Assembly: GCF_039537705.1 (NCBI RefSeq)
Contig: NZ_BAABBA010000018.1
Coordinates: forward strand, 1-64,000
DNA length: 64,000 bases
Source: Georgenia daeguensis
GTDB taxonomy: Bacteria > Actinomycetota > Actinomycetes > Actinomycetales > Actinomycetaceae
Direction of reading: 5' to 3'
The notes under the pieces: model-generated
Seen by the model: only the letters and a program-made list of their open reading frames with translations
Databases searched by the model: none
What the model was told of the DNA's origin: nothing
Shown here: positions 17,329 through 24,496 of the stretch, piece after piece
Numbering within the stretch: the stretch's first letter is position 1
Layout of the letters: the number at the start of each line of letters is the position of its first letter
Position numbers and translations under genes: made by a program

Positions 17329-18531
17329 TCAGACCATCGTCGGCCAGAGGATCTCCGAGGCGGCGTCGTCGGCGTCGCGCAGCACGCGCAGCACGTTCTC
17401 GCCCGCGAGCGCGGCGAGGTCGGAGCGGGACCAGCCGCGGTCCGCGAGCGCCGTGAACAGCCGCGGGTAGCCGGAGACGTCCTCGAGCCCGTCGGGGAGG
17501 CGGTCGACGCCGTCGTAGTCGCCGCCGAGCCCGATGTGGTCGATGCCGGCCACCTCGCGGGCGTGCTCGAGGTGGGCGACGACGTCGTCGATACCGACGC
17601 GGGGCCGCGGGTGCTCGGCCTCCCAGGCCGTGAGCCGCTCACGCCCGGCGACCTCCGGGTCCAGCCCGATGTTCTCCTCCGCCACGGCCGCCGGGTCCTC
17701 GCCGGGCCGGGGCGCACGGGGCCAGTGCCACTGACCGTCCTCGAGCGCGGCGCGGGCCTCGGCGTCCCAGGCGGCCGCGTCGGGCGAGACGAACTTCGGC
17801 ACGAACGTCACCTGGAGCACCCCACCGTTGGCCGCCAGCTTCTCGAGCACGGCGTCGGACGCGTTGCGCGGGTGGTCGCAGACGGCGCGGCAGGAGGAGT
17901 GGGAGAAGATCACCGGCGCGGTGGTGGCGGCGAGCGCGTCGAGCTGGGTCGTCTCGGCGGTGTGGGAGAGGTCCACGAGCATGCCGATCCGGTTCATCTC
18001 GGCGACGACGGCGCGCCCGACGTCGCTCAGCCCGCCGACCGCGGGGGTGTCGGTGGCCGAGTCCGCCCAGGAGACGTTGTCGTTGTGCGTCAGGGTCATG
18101 TACCGCACGCCCAGGCGCGCGAACATGCGCAGCGCCCCCAGGGACCCGCCGATCGAGTGGCCGCCCTCCGCGCCGAGGAGCGAGGCGATCCGGCCGCGGG
18201 CGAAGGCGCTGCGGACGCCGTCGGCGGTGCAGACGAGCTCGAGGTCGTCGTAGCGTGCGACCAGCCGGTGCACGGCGTCGATCTGCTCGAGCGTCCCGAG
18301 GACGGCGTCCGCGCCCGTGAGCGTCGAGGGCACGAAGACCGACCAGAACTGGCCGCCGACGCGGCCCGCCCGCAGCCGCGGGAGGTCGGTGTGCAGGCCG
18401 TCGCGGGCGGCGTCGAGCCCGTCGACGGAGTAGCCGGCAGTGGTGCGCAGCGCGTACGCCAGGTCGTTGTGCCCGTCGACGAGCGGGGTGGCGGACAGGA
18501 CGTCGGCGACGAGGCGGGCGGAGTCGGTCAT
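17329..18531 (-). CDS. Membrane dipeptidase family (M19) peptidase
   Basis: The product is 400 aa, the normal length of the renal-dipeptidase-like M19 family, with no signal peptide, so it is cytoplasmic. The binuclear zinc ligands are visible: VDGHNDL near the N terminus, the bridging Glu in GAEGGHSI (about residue 125), LSHT and FSHSSCRAVCDHPRN in the middle, and GLGGDYDGV near residue 338. It hydrolyses dipeptides (often with a C-terminal D-residue). The start lies 10 nt after the lipoprotein stop codon on the same strand, so the two genes can be one transcript. No ribosome binding site is seen; GACAAT sits 6 nt before the ATG. Confidence 0.9.
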   Translation of the reverse strand: MTDSARLVADVLSATPLVDGHNDLAYALRTTAGYSVDGLDAARDGLHTDLPRLRAGRVGGQFWSVFVPSTLTGADAVLGTLEQIDAVHRLVARYDDLELVCTADGVRSAFARGRIASLLGAEGGHSIGGSLGALRMFARLGVRYMTLTHNDNVSWADSATDTPAVGGLSDVGRAVVAEMNRIGMLVDLSHTAETTQLDALAATTAPVIFSHSSCRAVCDHPRNASDAVLEKLAANGGVLQVTFVPKFVSPDAAAWDAEARAALEDGQWHWPRAPRPGEDPAAVAEENIGLDPEVAGRERLTAWEAEHPRPRVGIDDVVAHLEHAREVAGIDHIGLGGDYDGVDRLPDGLEDVSGYPRLFTALADRGWSRSDLAALAGENVLRVLRDADDAASEILWPTMV

Positions 18532-18541
18532 GCCTCGATTG

Positions 18542-19486
18542 TCAGCCCTGGGCGCCGGCGGGGAGAACGAAGAGCGCGGAGACGTAGTGGTACGCGGGCC
18601 TGACCTCCATCGTCAGGTCGGCCGGGTCCTGCACCTCGAACCCCATCGTGAAGCTGACCCGCTGCCCGGGCTGGATCGTGGTGCCGGGCGGGCCCGTGAG
18701 CCCGGCCTCCGGGTCGTAGACGAGCGGGGCGTCCGCGCCGCCGCTGCTCATCGCCACGAAGATCGACGTGTTGATCGGCCGGTCCGTGCCGTTGACGAGG
18801 ACGATGTCGACGGCCACGACCCCGGTCTCGTCCGCCGGGGCGGTGCCGCTCGGGGCGGGGCTCGGCGTGGTGGTGGCCGGCCCGGCCTCGTCGGTCGGGC
18901 CGGCCTCGTCGGCCGGCGCGTCGGCCGGCTCGTCGCCCGACGTGGTGGACGGGGGTGCCGTGGTCTCGGCGCCGCCCTCCTCCTGCTTCTCATGGGTCTC
19001 GACCTCGGCCGGCCGTCCGGCGGTGACCGCGAGCCCGTTGTCCCAGACGTACGTCTGCCCGAAGGCCAGCGCCGCCGACGGGCCCCCCACCTGCTCGGGG
19101 GCTGGCGGCGGGGTCCGGCTCGGCGTGGGGCGCGGTGCCGGCGTGCTCGGGGACGGCCGTTCCGTGGGCGCCACCGACGGGCTCGGCGTGGTGGGGGCCG
19201 GGTCGGACGGCCGCGGCCCCGGTTGCCGGCCGGGCGTCCGGTTGCCGACCCCGGGCGCGGGGTCCTCGGGGGGCGCGACGGGGTCCTCTGCCGTGGGCGA
19301 GGGCGCACCCGAGGGGGGCTCCGCGGGTGCGGTCGGCTCCGCCGGCGGAGAGGCCGGCGACTCCGGTGCGGTCTGCGCGGGAGCCGCCACGTCGTCGACG
19401 GGCGACCCGCGGTCGGCGCCGCACCCGGCGAGCGCCAGGCAGGCGGCCACGACCAGCGCGGCACCACCCCGGGTTCGCAGCCTCAT
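18542..19486 (-). CDS. Lipoprotein with long Pro/Thr-rich linker
   Basis: The ATG at 19486 gives 314 aa and begins a lipoprotein signal: MRLRTRGG, a hydrophobic core and the lipobox LAGC. The mature protein has about 90 residues rich in Pro, Ala, Thr and Glu, a cell-wall-spanning linker, then a beta-rich region (QTYVWDNGLAVT, VVAVDIVLVNGTDRPINTS and a C-terminal VRPAYHY) that resembles DUF4352-type immunoglobulin-like domains of Gram-positive lipoproteins. A second Pro/Ala/Thr tract splits this region, which is odd. The function is unknown. It is followed at 10 nt by the dipeptidase gene. Confidence 0.7.
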   Translation of the reverse strand: MRLRTRGGAALVVAACLALAGCGADRGSPVDDVAAPAQTAPESPASPPAEPTAPAEPPSGAPSPTAEDPVAPPEDPAPGVGNRTPGRQPGPRPSDPAPTTPSPSVAPTERPSPSTPAPRPTPSRTPPPAPEQVGGPSAALAFGQTYVWDNGLAVTAGRPAEVETHEKQEEGGAETTAPPSTTSGDEPADAPADEAGPTDEAGPATTTPSPAPSGTAPADETGVVAVDIVLVNGTDRPINTSIFVAMSSGGADAPLVYDPEAGLTGPPGTTIQPGQRVSFTMGFEVQDPADLTMEVRPAYHYVSALFVLPAGAQG

Positions 19487-19493
19487 GCGTCCG

Positions 19494-19499
19494 AGACTA
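19494..19499 (-). promoter_or_regulatory. Leaderless -10 box (TAGTCT) for the lipoprotein gene
   Basis: TAGTCT lies 7 nt before the ATG at 19486 on the minus strand. It supports that ATG over the GTG ten codons upstream and implies a leaderless message. Confidence 0.5.
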
Positions 19500-19539
19500 C
19501 GGGCTGGCACCGACACGTCCAGGGGTGATCACAGAATGG

Positions 19540-19695
19540 TCACGGGGTCGACGCCTCGGCCGATGTGCCGGCGCCCCGCTCGCGGGCCCGCGCCTGGTCG
19601 GCGTCGAGGATGCCGCCCTTCACAGCGGCGCGGACCACGAAGTACAGCACCAGCAGGCCGACGGCCCACACGACCAGCATCATCACTGCGTCCAT
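19540..19695 (-). CDS. Small single-pass membrane protein (51 aa)
   Basis: The product begins MDAVMMLVVWAVGLLVLYFVV, a clear transmembrane helix from about residue 4 to 24, followed by a basic/acidic cytoplasmic tail of 27 residues (DADQARARER and a Ser/Thr/Ala end). Many actinobacteria encode such short proteins, with no established role. The start at 19695 is supported by TACGTT 6 nt upstream. The much longer open frame in this register has no such support. It lies upstream of and codirectional with the lipoprotein gene. Confidence 0.6.
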   Translation of the reverse strand: MDAVMMLVVWAVGLLVLYFVVRAAVKGGILDADQARARERGAGTSAEASTP

Positions 19696-19701
19696 CCCCG
19701 C

Positions 19702-19707
19702 AACGTA
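19702..19707 (-). promoter_or_regulatory. Leaderless -10 box (TACGTT) for the small membrane protein
   Basis: TACGTT is 6 nt upstream of the ATG at 19695 on the minus strand. No Shine-Dalgarno sequence competes with it. Confidence 0.5.
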
Positions 19708-19917
19708 GCGGGTACCGGCAGCCCGGGGCGCGAGCCGGGCTACGCGCGCGCCGGTCCTGCACGCCTCGCCGCACGCGAGTAGGCGGTCGCTCGGGCTCCC
19801 CACCGGGGCACCCGGCCGGTCCCCGTGCCGAACGTCCGGGGCGGGCGCCCCCGGCGGGCGCCCCGGGCGAGGCGCCCCGGCCGGGCGTCTCGGCCGGGGC
19901 GGCGGCAGAATGGCCGC

Positions 19918-20328
19918 GTGCCCGCCCTTGCCGACGACGCCCGTTGCCCCTGCCTGTCCGGCGAGACCTACGCGGACTGCTGCGGCCGGTTCCACGCGGG
20001 CCTCGCGGCCGGTGGCCCCTACGCCCCGACGGCCGAGGCGCTCATGCGCTCGCGCTACAGCGCGTTCGCCGTCGAGGACGCCGCGTACCTCCTGGCCACC
20101 TGGCACCCCAGCACCCGGCCGGACGATCTCGACCTCGCCGACGGCACGGAGTGGCGCCGCCTCGACGTGCTGCGCGCCGAGGCGGGCGGGCCCTTCGACG
20201 AGACGGGGCTGGTGGAGTTCGTGGCCCACCATCGCTCCGCCGTCGGGCGCGGCCAGATGCACGAGGTCAGCCGGTTCGTGCGCGAGGACGGGCGCTGGTA
20301 CTACGTCGACGGCGACGCCGCCGCATGA
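19918..20328 (+). CDS. YchJ-family (UPF0225) SEC-C protein
   Basis: The product is 136 aa from a GTG at 19918. The N-terminal metal-binding SEC-C-like motif (CPCLSGETYADCCG, residues about 9-22) and the block EALMRSRYSAF are diagnostic of the YchJ/UPF0225 family. The remainder is an NTF2-like cone fold ending GRWYYVDGD. The biochemical role is unknown; the SEC-C motif binds zinc. The GTG is preceded by CAGAAT at 6 nt and not by a Shine-Dalgarno sequence, suggesting a leaderless transcript. It is followed immediately by a terminator that it shares with the convergent gene. Confidence 0.88.
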   Translation: MPALADDARCPCLSGETYADCCGRFHAGLAAGGPYAPTAEALMRSRYSAFAVEDAAYLLATWHPSTRPDDLDLADGTEWRRLDVLRAEAGGPFDETGLVEFVAHHRSAVGRGQMHEVSRFVREDGRWYYVDGDAAA

Positions 20329-20332
20329 GAAA

Positions 20333-20358
20333 GGCCCGCGACGCGGTCGTCGCGGGCC
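20333..20358 (+). terminator. Bidirectional terminator hairpin
   Basis: An 11-bp GC stem (20333-20343 with 20348-20358) and a CGGT loop lie 4 nt after the YchJ stop codon and 13 nt beyond the end of the convergent ester-cyclase gene. Confidence 0.7.
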
Positions 20359-20371
20359 CGGGTCGAGGCGC

Positions 20372-20812
20372 TCAGGCACTCGTCTCGTGCGTGATCCGCT
20401 CGGGGATCAGCCCCACCTGCTGCAGGGCGCCGAGCATGTCGTAGACCACCCACTCCTCGACAACCCGGTCACCCTCCCACTTGCACATGCCCATCCCGTT
20501 CATCACGTACGACTTGCCGGTCGCCGGCAGACCGCGGAACTCTTCCCTCGCGGTCCCGCCGAAGGTGTACCGGTAGGCCAGCATGTCCCCGCTCGCGACG
20601 ACATCCTGGATGTCCATGTGCAGGTCGGGCTGGGAGGCCCGCAGCGTGCGCGCGAACTCCTTGAAGCCGGCCACGCCGTTCGTCGGGAACGTCGGGTCGT
20701 GGAACATGCAGTGCTCCGCGTAGAGCTCGTCGCAGGCGTCGATCTCGCCGCGGTGCCACACGGCGTCCATCGTGCGCCGGAACAGGTCAGTGCGTTCGTC
20801 CGTCGTCATCAT
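20372..20812 (-). CDS. SnoaL-like / ester cyclase family protein
   Basis: The product is 146 aa with an NTF2-like fold: an N-terminal helix (ERTDLFRRTMDAVW), then YAEHCMFHDPTFP, GVAGFKEFARTLR and a C-terminal EEWVVYDMLGALQQVGLIPE. This pattern is that of the SnoaL-like polyketide cyclase (ester cyclase) family, whose actinobacterial members mostly have no known substrate. Two adjacent ATGs exist (20812, 20809). A weak AGGGA lies upstream. Nothing in the neighbourhood suggests polyketide biosynthesis, so a general role in binding or isomerising small ligands is as likely. Confidence 0.78.
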   Translation of the reverse strand: MMTTDERTDLFRRTMDAVWHRGEIDACDELYAEHCMFHDPTFPTNGVAGFKEFARTLRASQPDLHMDIQDVVASGDMLAYRYTFGGTAREEFRGLPATGKSYVMNGMGMCKWEGDRVVEEWVVYDMLGALQQVGLIPERITHETSA

Positions 20813-21131
20813 CGTCGGTCATCCCTGGTCTCGCGGGCACAGGAGGTGCCCGCACACCGCCGGGGCCGGAGCGGCCCCGCTCCCGCCTGATCGCTGCTGA
20901 TCGCGTCCGCCGATGAGCCACCTCCCGGAGCTGACTTCCGGGATCCACCAGAATTTTCCCACCACACGCAGTCAGACGGAAGGCACGGAGGACGGCCAAA
21001 GGGCCTGCGCCAGGGCGCGGGGAACCGGGCCCGGAACGGCACCGGCACCGGCACCGGCAGATCACGGGGCTGCCACCGGCACCGAGGTCAGGATCGCCGC
21101 GCTGCCACCGACACCGCACCGGCGCCCACCG
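20813..21131. other. 319-bp intergenic region with hairpins
   Basis: No gene is supported here. A perfect 8-bp stem with a 5-nt loop lies at 20833-20853, 21 nt upstream of the ester-cyclase start, and a 7-bp stem (20923-20929 with 20937-20943) lies further up. From about 21040 the sequence is made of repeated ACCGGC units ending near the 3' end of the gdx gene. The first hairpin could affect initiation of the ester-cyclase mRNA; this is speculative. Confidence 0.4.
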
Positions 21132-21446
21132 TCAGTGGATCAGCTTCAGCCCGATGACGCAGCCGACGATCCCGCCGAGCAGCAGGATCTTGATCAGCGA
21201 GACCGCCTCCTGCCCGGTCGCCATGGCGTAGGTGACGGTGAGGACAGCCCCGATGCCCACCCACACGGCGTAGGCGGTGCCCACCGGCAGCGACCGCATG
21301 GCGTAGGCGAGGCCGGCCATGCTCAGCCCGAGGGCGGCGAAGAACGTGACGGTCGGGACGAGGCGGGTGAAGCCCTCGGACCTGCTGAGCGCAGTCGCCC
21401 AGACGGCTTCGAGGACGCCGGACAGCACCAGGACGATCCAGGACAT
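21132..21446 (-). CDS. gdx: SMR-family guanidinium exporter
   Basis: The product is 104 aa with four membrane helices, the normal size of small multidrug resistance transporters. The essential Glu of helix 1 is in VLEAVWATAL (residue 13), and the helix 3 signature GTAYAVWVGIGA is intact. In the SMR family the SugE/Gdx subtype exports guanidinium in exchange for protons, rather than bulky quaternary amines. That assignment is strongly supported by the guanidine-III riboswitch that directly precedes the ribosome binding site. It works as an antiparallel dimer in the cytoplasmic membrane. The ATG at 21446 is 6 nt from AAGGAGAG. Confidence 0.92.
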   Translation of the reverse strand: MSWIVLVLSGVLEAVWATALSRSEGFTRLVPTVTFFAALGLSMAGLAYAMRSLPVGTAYAVWVGIGAVLTVTYAMATGQEAVSLIKILLLGGIVGCVIGLKLIH

Positions 21447-21460
21447 GACAGCTCTCCTTC

Positions 21461-21502
21461 GTGGCCGTCTTGTCGCTCGCCGGGTACAGCTCCCTCGTCC
21501 GG
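21461..21502 (-). promoter_or_regulatory. Guanidine-III riboswitch (ykkC-III)
   Basis: Read on the minus strand, the 42-nt element begins CCGGACGAGG, continues with GUACCCGG and ends with GACAAGACGGCC. These are the conserved blocks of the Thermobifida fusca guanidine-III aptamer as remembered. Predicted pairings hold: CCGG with CCGG for the first helix and GCUGU with ACGGC for the pseudoknot helix, the latter with one G-U wobble instead of the T. fusca pair. Its 3' end touches the AAGGAGAG Shine-Dalgarno sequence (21452-21459). Ligand binding is therefore expected to turn translation of gdx on. Confidence 0.92.
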
Positions 21503-21610
21503 TGCCCGTTCCGGGCCCTGCCAGGGTGGCACGGTCCGGTCCGCCGCGGCAACGGTCGCGGCGGTGAGGTCCGCCTCCACGCGGTCGGCGGTGCGTGCTT
21601 GGATGGTGCG

Positions 21611-22867
21611 GTGCCTGCTCCTGCCGACCACATCGCCGACCTCGCCGACTTCATCACCGCCTCCCCGTCCTCCTACCACGCCGCCGCCGAGGTGGCCCGC
21701 CGCCTCGACCTGGCCGGGTTCACGCGCCTCGACGAGGCCGCCGGGTGGGAGAGCACCGGGCGGTGCTACGTCGTGCGCGACGGCGCGGTCGTTGCGTGGG
21801 TCCGCCCGGCGACGGCGGGGCCCATCACCCCCTTCCGGATCATCGGCGCCCACACCGACTCCCCCGGCTTCAAGCTCAAGCCCCGCCCCACCCTCACCGC
21901 GCACGGCTGGCTCCAGGCCGGCGTCGAGGTCTACGGCGGCCCCCTGCTGAACTCCTGGCTGGACCGCGAGCTCGAGCTGGCCGGCCGGCTCGTGGACCGC
22001 GACGGCCGGGAGCACCTCGTGCGCACCGGTCCGTTCCTGCGCATCCCGCAGCTGGCGATCCACCTCGACCGGTCGGTCAACGACAAGGGCGTGACCCTCG
22101 ACCAGCAGCGGCACACCGCCCCGGTCTTCGGGGTCGGGGACCACGGCGACATCCTCGAGCGGCTGGCCGCCGGCGCGGGTCTGGTCGCGGAGGACGTCGC
22201 CGGGTACGACGTCCTGACCGCCGACACGCAGGAGCCGCGCCGGTTCGGCCTGGACGACTCCCTGTTCGCGGCGGGTCGCATGGACAACCTCGTCTCGGTC
22301 CACGCGGGGGTCGTCGCCCTCGTCGACGCGCCCGACGACGCCGCGCACGTCAGCGTGCTGGCCGCGTTCGACCACGAGGAGCTGGGCTCGGAGTCACGCT
22401 CCGGCGCGTCCGGGCCGCTCCTTGACGGCGTCCTCACCCGCGTGTCGGGCGGCACCGCCGAGGAGGTCCGGCGCGCGTACGCCGGCTCCTGGTGCGTCTC
22501 GGCCGACACCGGTCACGGGATCCACCCGAACTACCCCGAGCGCCACGACCCGGCCAACCACCCGGTGCTGGGCGCCGGCCCGCTGCTGAAGATCAACGCC
22601 AAGCAGCGCTACGCCACCGACGCGCACGGCGCCGCCCTGTGGGCGCGGGCGTGCGAGCGGGCCGGCGTGCCGTGGCAGGAGTTCGTCTCGAACAACGCCG
22701 TCCCGTGCGGGTCGACGATCGGCCCCCTCACCGCGACCCGGCTCGGGATCCGCACGGTCGACGTCGGGGTGCCGCTGCTGTCGATGCACTCCGCCCGCGA
22801 GCTCGCGCACGTGAACGACCCCGCGGCGCTGACCGCCGCCGTGAGGGCGTTCCTCGCCGGCGCGTAG
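21611..22867 (+). CDS. M18 family aminopeptidase
   Basis: The product is 418 aa from GTG 21611 (TTGGAT box 6 nt upstream; earlier in-frame starts fall inside the riboswitch region and lack homology). It matches aspartyl-aminopeptidase-type M18 enzymes: GAHTDSPGFKLKP with the first zinc His/Asp, LDDSLFAAGRMDNLVS with a bridging Asp, AFDHEELGSES with the catalytic and ligand Glu, and a C-terminal SMHSARELAH with the last His. It forms large dodecameric particles in known members and releases N-terminal, often acidic, residues from peptides. Divergent from gdx, which starts 165 nt away on the other strand. Confidence 0.92.
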   Translation: MPAPADHIADLADFITASPSSYHAAAEVARRLDLAGFTRLDEAAGWESTGRCYVVRDGAVVAWVRPATAGPITPFRIIGAHTDSPGFKLKPRPTLTAHGWLQAGVEVYGGPLLNSWLDRELELAGRLVDRDGREHLVRTGPFLRIPQLAIHLDRSVNDKGVTLDQQRHTAPVFGVGDHGDILERLAAGAGLVAEDVAGYDVLTADTQEPRRFGLDDSLFAAGRMDNLVSVHAGVVALVDAPDDAAHVSVLAAFDHEELGSESRSGASGPLLDGVLTRVSGGTAEEVRRAYAGSWCVSADTGHGIHPNYPERHDPANHPVLGAGPLLKINAKQRYATDAHGAALWARACERAGVPWQEFVSNNAVPCGSTIGPLTATRLGIRTVDVGVPLLSMHSARELAHVNDPAALTAAVRAFLAGA

Positions 22868-22965
22868 GACGCCGCGACGTTCCCCCTCGTACCGGTGCCC
22901 GGTCGCCGTCGTGCCGGCGGCTCGCCGTCGTTCCGGTGACCGCTGCGCCCGTAGGCGCTCTCAGG

Positions 22966-23205
22966 TCACGCGGCCGACTGAGAACCGCTCCGTGCTCGGT
23001 GCTCCGCGGCCATCTGGGTCGCGACCTCCGTCAGGGCGGTGACCGGGTCGGGGGTCAGGTGCGAGAACGTCTCGGTACCCCAGCGGGCGAGCTCGTGCCC
23101 GAGAATTCCTTTGGCGTGCAGCCGCAGCTGAACCGAGTCCCCGCGCCGGTGGAGCGACCAGGAGGTACCGGCCGGGGGTGGGGGAAGCATGTCCTTGAGC
23201 CACAT
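22966..23205 (-). CDS. Small conserved-type hypothetical protein (79 aa)
   Basis: The ATG at 23205 is preceded by GGAAGGA at 7 nt, much better than the in-frame start 72 nt upstream. The 79-residue product has an N-terminal MWLKDMLPPPP, a central beta-hairpin-like segment (SVQLRLHAKGILGHEL) and a C-terminal amphipathic helix. It is soluble with no known motif. The family is not recognised. It converges on the M18 gene, 98 nt away, and lies upstream of nothing else on its strand, so a single-gene unit is likely. Confidence 0.5.
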   Translation of the reverse strand: MWLKDMLPPPPAGTSWSLHRRGDSVQLRLHAKGILGHELARWGTETFSHLTPDPVTALTEVATQMAAEHRARSGSQSAA

Positions 23206-23318
23206 GGGATGTCCTTCCGACGAGCTTGGCGGGACCGTCCGCCACGCCACGAGTTTCCCAGTGAGTTCACTGCGCACACCGTCGTGAGCTCACGGCCAAT
23301 TCTAGTTCCTCGCACCCG

Positions 23319-24401
23319 TCACAGGCGCCCGCGCACCGGGGTCCGCTCGGCCGTGTCGCCCTCCTCCGGCATGACCATCTCCGCACGCACCCCGAGCAGC
23401 CGGATCTCCCGGCCGGCCTCGATCCGTCCCGCCAGCTCGACGGCGGCGGCGACGACGTCGTCGCGCTCGTTGGTGGGCGCCGTCAGCTTGTGCCCGATCG
23501 CCTTGGTGACGAACGGGGCGTAGCGCACCTTGAGCGTCACGCGGAACACCGGCCGCCCCTCGCGCGCCGTGTCCTCGAACACCTGCTCCGCGAGCTCGCG
23601 CACGGCGGCCGTCACCTCCGCCGGCGTCGTGAGGTTGTGCTGGTACGTCGTCTCCCGGCTGTGCCCGCGCGCGATCCACGGGCTGTCGTCGACGACGGCC
23701 GGCCCGATGCCGCGGCCGAGCTCGCCGTACCAGACACCCATGCGCGGGCCGAACTCCGCGACGAGCGCCTCGCGGGGCGCCGCGGCGAGCTCCGCGACGG
23801 TCCCGATGCCGTGGTCGGCGAGCCGTCGGGAGATCTTGGCTCCGACGCCCCACAGGTCGCGCGTAGGCCGCTCGCCCATCACCTCGAACCAGTTCTCCGC
23901 CGTGAGCCGGAAGATCCCCCGCGGCTTGCCGAACCCGGTCGCGATCTTCGCCCGCACCTTGTTGTCCCCGATCCCGACGGTGCAGTGCAGCTCCGTGGAG
24001 GCGAGGACCGCCTCCTGCGCGCGCCGGGCCAGGGCCTCCGGGTCCTCCGTGACCGCACCGAGGAAGGCCTCGTCCCAGCCCAGCACCTCGACGACGGCGC
24101 CCAGGTCGCGCAGGGCCGCCATCACCTGCTCGGACGCCGCCTCGTAGGCGGGCGCGTCCACCGGGAGGAAGACGGCGTCGGGCACCTTGCGCACCGCGAT
24201 CTTCATGGGCATGCCGGAGCCGACGCCGAACGCGCGAGCCTCGTAGGACGCCGTGGCCACGACCGCCCGCTCCGTCGGGTCCCCCCGCCCGCCGACGACG
24301 ACCGGCAGGCCCGCGAGCTCGGGACGCCGCAGAATCTCGACCGCCGCGATGAACTGGTCGAGGTCCACGTGCAGCACCCAGGGCGTGGCGCCGTCGCTCA
24401 T
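23319..24401 (-). CDS. dinB2: Y-family DNA polymerase IV, DinB2-like with Ile at the steric gate
   Basis: The product is 360 aa, full length for DinB. Metal ligands are visible as the two Asp of HVDLDQF and the Asp-Glu of GWDEAF (about residues 108-109). The nucleotide-binding SYEARAFGVGSGMP and thumb/little-finger segments (DNKVRAKIATGFGKP, DLWGVG) are present. DLDQFIAAVE differs from the DMDxFFAAVE of ordinary Pol IV: the steric-gate Phe/Tyr is Ile18. Mycobacterium smegmatis DinB2 has Leu there and readily incorporates ribonucleotides. There is no visible beta-clamp peptide at the C terminus, as in DinB2. No SOS box was found in the short divergent region. The start at 24401 is chosen for the conserved N terminus. 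Confidence 0.88.
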   Translation of the reverse strand: MSDGATPWVLHVDLDQFIAAVEILRRPELAGLPVVVGGRGDPTERAVVATASYEARAFGVGSGMPMKIAVRKVPDAVFLPVDAPAYEAASEQVMAALRDLGAVVEVLGWDEAFLGAVTEDPEALARRAQEAVLASTELHCTVGIGDNKVRAKIATGFGKPRGIFRLTAENWFEVMGERPTRDLWGVGAKISRRLADHGIGTVAELAAAPREALVAEFGPRMGVWYGELGRGIGPAVVDDSPWIARGHSRETTYQHNLTTPAEVTAAVRELAEQVFEDTAREGRPVFRVTLKVRYAPFVTKAIGHKLTAPTNERDDVVAAAVELAGRIEAGREIRLLGVRAEMVMPEEGDTAERTPVRGRL

Positions 24402-24482
24402 GGCACGAGTCTGGCCACGCCGGCGGGCGCTGTCACGCCGGCCGCCTGCCGGACCGGCGCCGGTGCCCCCGCGGCGGCCGCC

Positions 24483-24488
24483 TACCAT
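24483..24488 (+). promoter_or_regulatory. Leaderless -10 box (TACCAT) for the MFS gene
   Basis: TACCAT is 8 nt before the ATG at 24497. There is no Shine-Dalgarno sequence. This box favours 24497 over the GTG at 24491 as start codon. Confidence 0.5.
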
Positions 24489-24496
24489 CGGTGCCG

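Noticed and set aside
24402..24496. Possible SOS box in front of dinB2
   Set aside because: No CGAAC-N4-GTTCG-type sequence is present.
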